Below, piece after piece: positions 12,572 through 15,641 of a stretch of DNA of 15,641 nucleotides. Position numbers and translations under genes: made by a program. This stretch comes from Thermoplasmata archaeon. GTDB taxonomy: Archaea > Thermoplasmatota > Thermoplasmata > Lutacidiplasmatales > UBA184. Each line of letters starts with the position of its first letter. Positions within the stretch are counted from its first letter, which is position 1. Location of the stretch: the NCBI GenBank assembly GCA_030043855.1, contig JASHWW010000054.1, positions 1-15,641 of the forward strand. The letters are read 5' to 3'. Below the pieces are notes generated by a model. It did not search any database. It had not been told where the DNA came from and saw only the letters and a program-made list of their open reading frames with translations.

Positions 12572-13467
12572 TTCCCGAGAAAGGGCGCGAGCGCTTCGCG
12601 GAGGGGGTCGAGCCGCGCGCGAACCGTTCGCTCCTCCTCGGCGGTGAGCGGGTCGTACGGCGCGCGGTAGCCGACGTCCGCGCCCCAGAGCACGGAGGCG
12701 ACGAACTTGTCGACGGCGGGGAACGGCGCGGCGTGGCTCACCTCGACGAGGGCGTCGACCAGCCGCTGCAGCTCCCCCGCTCGCGCCGCGTCGCCCCGAC
12801 GCGCGGCCGCGACGAGCTCGACCGACAATCGGGGGACGAGGTTCGCCATCCCCATGACCGCCCCCGCCGCGCCGCGGGCGATCGCCGCGCTCGCGAACGC
12901 GTCGTCGCCGGGAAAGACGGCGAACCCGTCGGGCCGGCCGTCGAGAAAACGGAACACGCTGTCGAGGGACCCGGACGTATCCTTGACGCCGGCCAGGACG
13001 CCGTCCCGGCCCAGGCGATGCACGAGGTCCGGCGGGAGGGCGTACCCGACCAGCGAGGGGATGTTGTAGGCGAGCAGCGGCACGGAAACGGCCGCCCGGA
13101 GCGCCCGGTAGTACCGCTCGATCGACGCGAGGGCCGGATGGAGGTAGTACGGCGGGACGGCGACGAGGGCGGTCGCACCGGCCGCCTCCGCGCCCTCAGC
13201 GTACGCCACCGCACGCCGGGTCGACGGCGCGCCGCAACCGACCCAGACGTCGGTCTTTCCCGTGGCGCTCTCGATCACCACGTCGAGCAGTCGCACCCGC
13301 TCCTCGTCCGTGACGAGGGGGAACTCGCCGAGCGATCCGAGGACGAACAGGTGGTCGACCTTGGCGTCCGAGAGCGCGCGGGCGAACTTCGCGTTGCGTC
13401 CCGAGTCGAACGAACCGTCGTCGGCGAACAGCGTTGGGATCGGGACCGACAGGCCGTCGAGCGTCAC
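12568..13467 (-). CDS. kdgA: 2-keto-3-deoxygluconate aldolase-like protein (DapA/NAL superfamily)
   Basis: This 299-residue TIM-barrel class I aldolase has the Schiff-base lysine K162 in GVKDTSG, the catalytic Y134 in YNIPS and a C-terminal region WGADVGYRAPYDPLTAEEE (261-279) resembling archaeal KD(P)G aldolases. It would cleave 2-keto-3-deoxygluconate (or its phosphate) to pyruvate and glyceraldehyde. The carboxylate-binding loop, usually GTTGE or GSTGE, is GSLGE (44-48), a Leu where Thr is expected, so substrate or activity may differ; dihydrodipicolinate synthase and other NAL enzymes remain possible. Coupling to glucose dehydrogenase (4-bp overlap) strongly favours the sugar role. The start is GTG 13467, 27 bp from a TATA box, hence leaderless. 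The divergent rnhB uses the same box. Confidence 0.85.
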   Translation of the reverse strand: MTLDGLSVPIPTLFADDGSFDSGRNAKFARALSDAKVDHLFVLGSLGEFPLVTDEERVRLLDVVIESATGKTDVWVGCGAPSTRRAVAYAEGAEAAGATALVAVPPYYLHPALASIERYYRALRAAVSVPLLAYNIPSLVGYALPPDLVHRLGRDGVLAGVKDTSGSLDSVFRFLDGRPDGFAVFPGDDAFASAAIARGAAGAVMGMANLVPRLSVELVAAARRGDAARAGELQRLVDALVEVSHAAPFPAVDKFVASVLWGADVGYRAPYDPLTAEEERTVRARLDPLREALAPFLGK

Positions 13468-13479
13468 GGACGCGGGAGA

Positions 13480-13506
13480 GACCGGGTCCGCTTAATGCGA
13501 CCGGGT
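13480..13506. repeat. Direct repeat GACCGGGT flanking the shared kdgA/rnhB TATA box
   Basis: GACCGGGT occurs at 13480-13487 and again at 13499-13506, 19 bp apart start to start, with the TATA box between the copies. In a 53-bp spacer two exact 8-mers are notable even at this GC content. They may be regulator or promoter-element sites; chance is not excluded. Confidence 0.4.
13491..13497. promoter_or_regulatory. Single TATA box serving kdgA-gdh (-) and rnhB (+)
   Basis: CTTAATG is the only A/T-rich stretch in the 53-bp divergent spacer. Its core TTAA is palindromic, and CGC and GCG flank it symmetrically. The centre is about 27 bp from the kdgA GTG and about 27 bp from the rnhB ATG, so both transcripts would be leaderless. 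Confidence 0.65.
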
Positions 13507-13520
13507 GCTCGGCCGTCCGG

Positions 13521-14201
13521 ATGGCACGCGCCGGGCCGAACGTCGTCGTCGGCGTCGACGAAGCCGGGCGAGGTTCGCTGCTCGGGCCGCTCGTCGTCGG
13601 GGCGTTCGCCGTACCCGAGGACCGGTTGGAGGAACTCACGGCCGCCGGGGCCGCGGATTCGAAGCAGCTGAGCCCCGGGGCCCGGGAACGCGCCTACCGA
13701 TCGCTGCGGGCGCTCGGGTCCGCGGACTCCGTCAGTCTCGGCCCTGCCACGATCGATCGGGCGGTCGACGTGCACGGACTGAACCGCCTCGAGGCATCGG
13801 CGTTCGGTCGCCTCGTGGCCCGGTCCGGCGCGTCGGTCGCCTACCTCGACGCCTGCGACGTCAACGCGGCACGGTTCGCGCGGGAGGTCGCCCGCCACGC
13901 CGGGGGCCGGGCCCGGCTCGTCGCCCGTCATCACGCCGACCGGGACCTCCCGATCGTCGGGGCGGCGTCGATCGTCGCCAAGGTCCGCCGCGATCGGTGG
14001 GTCGCCGGCCTCGCCCGGCGCCTCGCGACCGACGTGGGGAGCGGGTACCCGTCCGACCCGACCACCATCGCGTTCGTCCGGCGCTTCGTGGGCGCGGCGC
14101 CCGAACCGCCGCGGTGGGTGCGTCGGTCGTGGTCCACGATGCAAAGGGTTATCGCCGACCGTCCGACTCGAACCCTCGAGGCGTTCGACCGTGACGGTTG
14201 A
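13521..14201 (+). CDS. rnhB: Ribonuclease HII
   Basis: The product has 226 residues. It cuts the RNA strand of RNA-DNA hybrids and single ribonucleotides in DNA, and is the main archaeal RNase H. All four metal-binding acidic residues are visible: D13 and E14 in GVDEAGRGSLLGPLVV, D110 in AYLDACDVN, and D140 in HHADRDLPIVGAASIVAK. DSKQLS (46-51) and GSGYPSDP complete the family pattern. The ATG at 13521 is supported by the TATA box 27 bp upstream and by the match of the N-terminus to the family start; 29 upstream in-frame codons lie within the promoter and are excluded. It overlaps the next gene (SCP2 domain) by 11 bp, so the two are cotranscribed. Confidence 0.94.
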   Translation: MARAGPNVVVGVDEAGRGSLLGPLVVGAFAVPEDRLEELTAAGAADSKQLSPGARERAYRSLRALGSADSVSLGPATIDRAVDVHGLNRLEASAFGRLVARSGASVAYLDACDVNAARFAREVARHAGGRARLVARHHADRDLPIVGAASIVAKVRRDRWVAGLARRLATDVGSGYPSDPTTIAFVRRFVGAAPEPPRWVRRSWSTMQRVIADRPTRTLEAFDRDG

Positions 14202-14526
14202 GGAGACGCTCGCCGCGATCGTCGAACGGTTCAACCGACACGCGGAGCGGACCCCCGCGACGCGGGAGGAGCTCGCGGGGATCGAGCGGACGATCCAGAT
14301 CCGCCTGACGGACGGCGGCACCTACGCGGTCGACCTCGCGCACGGCCGGCTCGGGAACCTGCGGTCCGGGCCGGCGGCCAAGGCCGACCTCACGATCGCG
14401 ACCGACACGGCGACGTTCCGCGCGCTCGTCGCGAAGGAGATGGGCCCGATGAAGGCCCTCGTGACGCGGAAGCTGTCGATCGACGGGAGCCTCGAAGACA
14501 AGCTGCTCTTCCGCAAGCTGCTGTAG
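14191..14526 (+). CDS. SCP2 (sterol carrier protein 2) domain protein
   Basis: This 111-residue protein consists of one SCP2-like domain. It shows an N-terminal helix (residues 3-17), the strand RTIQIRLTDGGTYAVDL (33-49), GRLGNLRSGPAAKADLTIATD (52-72) and TFRALVAKEMGPMKALVTRKLSIDGSLEDKLLF, where the K-L-x-I-x-G-x-L-x-x-x-L pattern near the C-terminus is typical. Such domains bind hydrophobic ligands in a tunnel; in archaea the ligand is unknown (fatty acyl or isoprenoid are guesses). The start is GTG 14191, overlapping the rnhB end by 11 bp, so translation is probably coupled. It stops 8 bp from the convergent arginine decarboxylase gene. Nothing about RNase HII explains the pairing. Confidence 0.85.
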   Translation: MTVEETLAAIVERFNRHAERTPATREELAGIERTIQIRLTDGGTYAVDLAHGRLGNLRSGPAAKADLTIATDTATFRALVAKEMGPMKALVTRKLSIDGSLEDKLLFRKLL

Positions 14527-14534
14527 CGCCGTCG

Positions 14535-15035
14535 CTACGGCAGGAAGACGCACGCCGCGATGCAGACCCCGTAGTGGTCCATCGGGATCGACAGCTCCTC
14601 GGTGCGGTAGTGGATCCGGCGGAGGTCGACGCCGCGGAAGTGGGCGATCTCTTCCATCCGCCACTTGAGGAACTCCTTGAGCGACTTCTGCGTCCCGTGG
14701 AGGTGCCCCTCGGCGACGTAGCCGCCCGCCCCGTCGGTGCGGAAGCCGTAGGCGATCCCGGCGCTGATCACCTCGCCCTCGCCGCCGCCGTGGCGGGAGA
14801 GGACGGTGTGGGTGATCGCCCCGCGGGCGATCCGCTCCCGGTCGACCTGCCGGATCCCGATCGGCAGGACCGAGGAGACGCTCACGAGGTTCTGCTCGCC
14901 GATCCCGGCCTGGAGGAGCGCGAGGTCGAACGCGTTGAGCTCGCTGGTCTTGTTGATCCCCTTGCCGCTCGTCACGAAGAACCGCGACGGGACGGGGATG
15001 AGCGTGTGCGCGGGCGTCTCCTTCGGCGGGGCCAC
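14535..15035 (-). CDS. pdaD: Pyruvoyl-dependent arginine decarboxylase
   Basis: The 166-residue proenzyme makes agmatine from arginine, the entry to archaeal polyamines (and to agmatidine on tRNA-Ile2). Family features are ELNAFDLALLQAGIGEQNL (32-50), the self-cleavage site VSVSSVLP with the cut expected between S54 and S55 so that S55 becomes the pyruvoyl group, GEVISAGIAYGF, and the C-terminal YGVCIAACVFLP. The length equals that of the Methanocaldococcus enzyme. The start is GTG 15035, 25 bp from a TATA box, so the transcript is leaderless and separate from the upstream hexuloisomerase. The 3' end lies 8 bp from the SCP2 gene, leaving no room for a terminator. Aspartate-directed homologues cannot be wholly excluded. 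Confidence 0.92.
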   Translation of the reverse strand: MAPPKETPAHTLIPVPSRFFVTSGKGINKTSELNAFDLALLQAGIGEQNLVSVSSVLPIGIRQVDRERIARGAITHTVLSRHGGGEGEVISAGIAYGFRTDGAGGYVAEGHLHGTQKSLKEFLKWRMEEIAHFRGVDLRRIHYRTEELSIPMDHYGVCIAACVFLP

Positions 15036-15056
15036 GGGGGCCGGAGGACGACCGGA

Positions 15057-15063
15057 GAATAAG
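15057..15063 (-). promoter_or_regulatory. TATA box of pdaD
   Basis: On the minus strand this reads CTTATTC, centred about 25 bp before the GTG at 15035 and lying in the 48-bp gap after the hexuloisomerase stop. It supports a separate, leaderless pdaD transcript. CCGGAG repeats at 15041-15046 and 15052-15057, one helical turn apart. Confidence 0.6.
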
Positions 15064-15083
15064 GTTTGGGCCGCGCGCCGGCG

Positions 15084-15641
15084 TCAGACCATGATCGCGT
15101 GGCGTCGGCGCATCGACGCTTCGGTCTCGCCGCGGGCCGCCATCAGTTCCGCGACGAGCGCATCGGTCAAGCGCAGGCTGGCGGATTCGAACAGCGTGCC
15201 GAGCGGCGCGAGGCGGGGACGGACCGGTTCCTCGGGGAACTCGAGGGAGAGCAGGAGCGTCGCCGTGTGGGCCATCTTCGACGACGCGCGGGCCGTGAGC
15301 ACGATCAGCTCGGCCCCCTCGCGCCGGACGATGTTGGCGGTCTGGATCGACGAGTAGCTCTCGCCGAGCCCCGAGAGGATGAAGACCGCGTCGCCCCGAC
15401 GGACGATCGGGGTGACGCTCTCCCCGATCACGTACGCCCGCAGTCCGGTCTGGACGAGCCGCATCGCGAACGCCCGCCCGATGATCCCGCTGCGGCCGGC
15501 GCCGTAGACGAAGATCTGCTCGGCCTTCTGCAGCAGCTCGACCGCCCGCGCGATCGCGGCCGGGTCGATCCGATCGAGGGCCGCGGTCACCCGCTGGCCG
15601 ATGTACCGCTCCGCGGCGACGAACGTCGGAACGGACTCAGC
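15084..15641 (-). CDS. hxlB: 6-phospho-3-hexuloisomerase (SIS domain), 5' end cut by window edge
   Basis: 185 codons are visible and the frame is open to the right edge, so the true start lies outside; an internal GTG at 15590 is a poor start because family homologues extend further. A SIS sugar-isomerase fold is shown by IFVYGAGRSGIIGRAFAMRL, IGESVTPIVRRGDAVFILSG, and PLGTLFE followed by a C-terminal RRRHAIMV that fits the conserved Arg-His end. The enzyme interconverts hexulose-6-phosphate and fructose-6-phosphate; in archaea it usually runs in reverse of the RuMP pathway to make ribulose-5-phosphate. The SIS motif normally SGSGRT/SGSGET reads SGLGES here, a mild deviation. The partner hexulose-phosphate synthase is not in view and may lie upstream. 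The stop is followed by the pdaD promoter. Confidence 0.85.
   Translation of the reverse strand, partial: AESVPTFVAAERYIGQRVTAALDRIDPAAIARAVELLQKAEQIFVYGAGRSGIIGRAFAMRLVQTGLRAYVIGESVTPIVRRGDAVFILSGLGESYSSIQTANIVRREGAELIVLTARASSKMAHTATLLLSLEFPEEPVRPRLAPLGTLFESASLRLTDALVAELMAARGETEASMRRRHAIMV

Noticed and set aside
1..15641. CRISPR, transposon, toxin-antitoxin, phage or defence island
   Set aside because: No regular repeat array, transposase motifs, terminal repeats, integrase or nuclease-effector pairs were found; nearly all DNA is covered by housekeeping or metabolic genes.

Overview
The window looks like a compact, strongly GC-rich archaeal chromosome segment. Archaeal markers are SRP19, ribosomal protein S8e, a GPN-loop GTPase, an archaeal-type RNase HII, a pyruvoyl-dependent arginine decarboxylase, and TATA-box promoters serving mostly leaderless genes. 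The glucose dehydrogenase plus KDG-aldolase pair, the fused-subunit 2-oxoacid:ferredoxin oxidoreductase and the fused ADP-forming acyl-CoA synthetase suggest a heterotrophic Thermoplasmata-like euryarchaeon. That placement is inference; no rRNA is present. The proteins are not markedly acidic, which argues against a haloarchaeon.

Layout, left to right. (1) 1-2310, cell surface: a left-truncated one-anchor membrane protein (-), a divergent small multi-pass membrane protein (+), and a MOP/Wzx-type flippase (-) whose 3' end overlaps the small gene. (2) 2402-5042: korAB, 2-oxoacid:ferredoxin oxidoreductase (-). (3) 5125-5824: moaD-moaE, the two molybdopterin synthase subunits (+). (4) 5727-7877: fused ADP-forming acyl-CoA synthetase (-), overlapping moaE tail to tail. 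(5) 7936-8808: Mrp/NBP35 Fe-S carrier ATPase (+), converging on a TraB/PrgY-family protein (-). (6) 9590-9892: an unrecognised 100-residue protein (+). (7) 9899-11402: S8e-SRP19-GPN GTPase operon (-), translation and protein targeting. (8) 11450-13467: KDG-type aldolase and glucose 1-dehydrogenase, translationally coupled (-). (9) 13521-14526: RNase HII and an SCP2-domain protein (+). (10) 14535-15641: pyruvoyl arginine decarboxylase and a right-truncated 6-phospho-3-hexuloisomerase (-).

Functionally, KorAB turns 2-oxoacids into acyl-CoA with reduction of ferredoxin, and the acyl-CoA synthetase can convert acyl-CoA to acid with ATP formation. Together these are the usual archaeal route of substrate-level phosphorylation. 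The dehydrogenase/aldolase pair supplies the two ends of a non- or semi-phosphorylative Entner-Doudoroff route, and MoaDE and Mrp serve cofactor and Fe-S assembly.

I see no mobile element, CRISPR array, tRNA, rRNA or defence system. The most unusual signal is architectural. All five convergent pairs overlap or are at most 8 bp apart. Most divergent starts sit about 24-27 bp from a TATA box. Two divergent spacers appear to use one TATA box in both directions, and several spacers carry operator-like inverted repeats.
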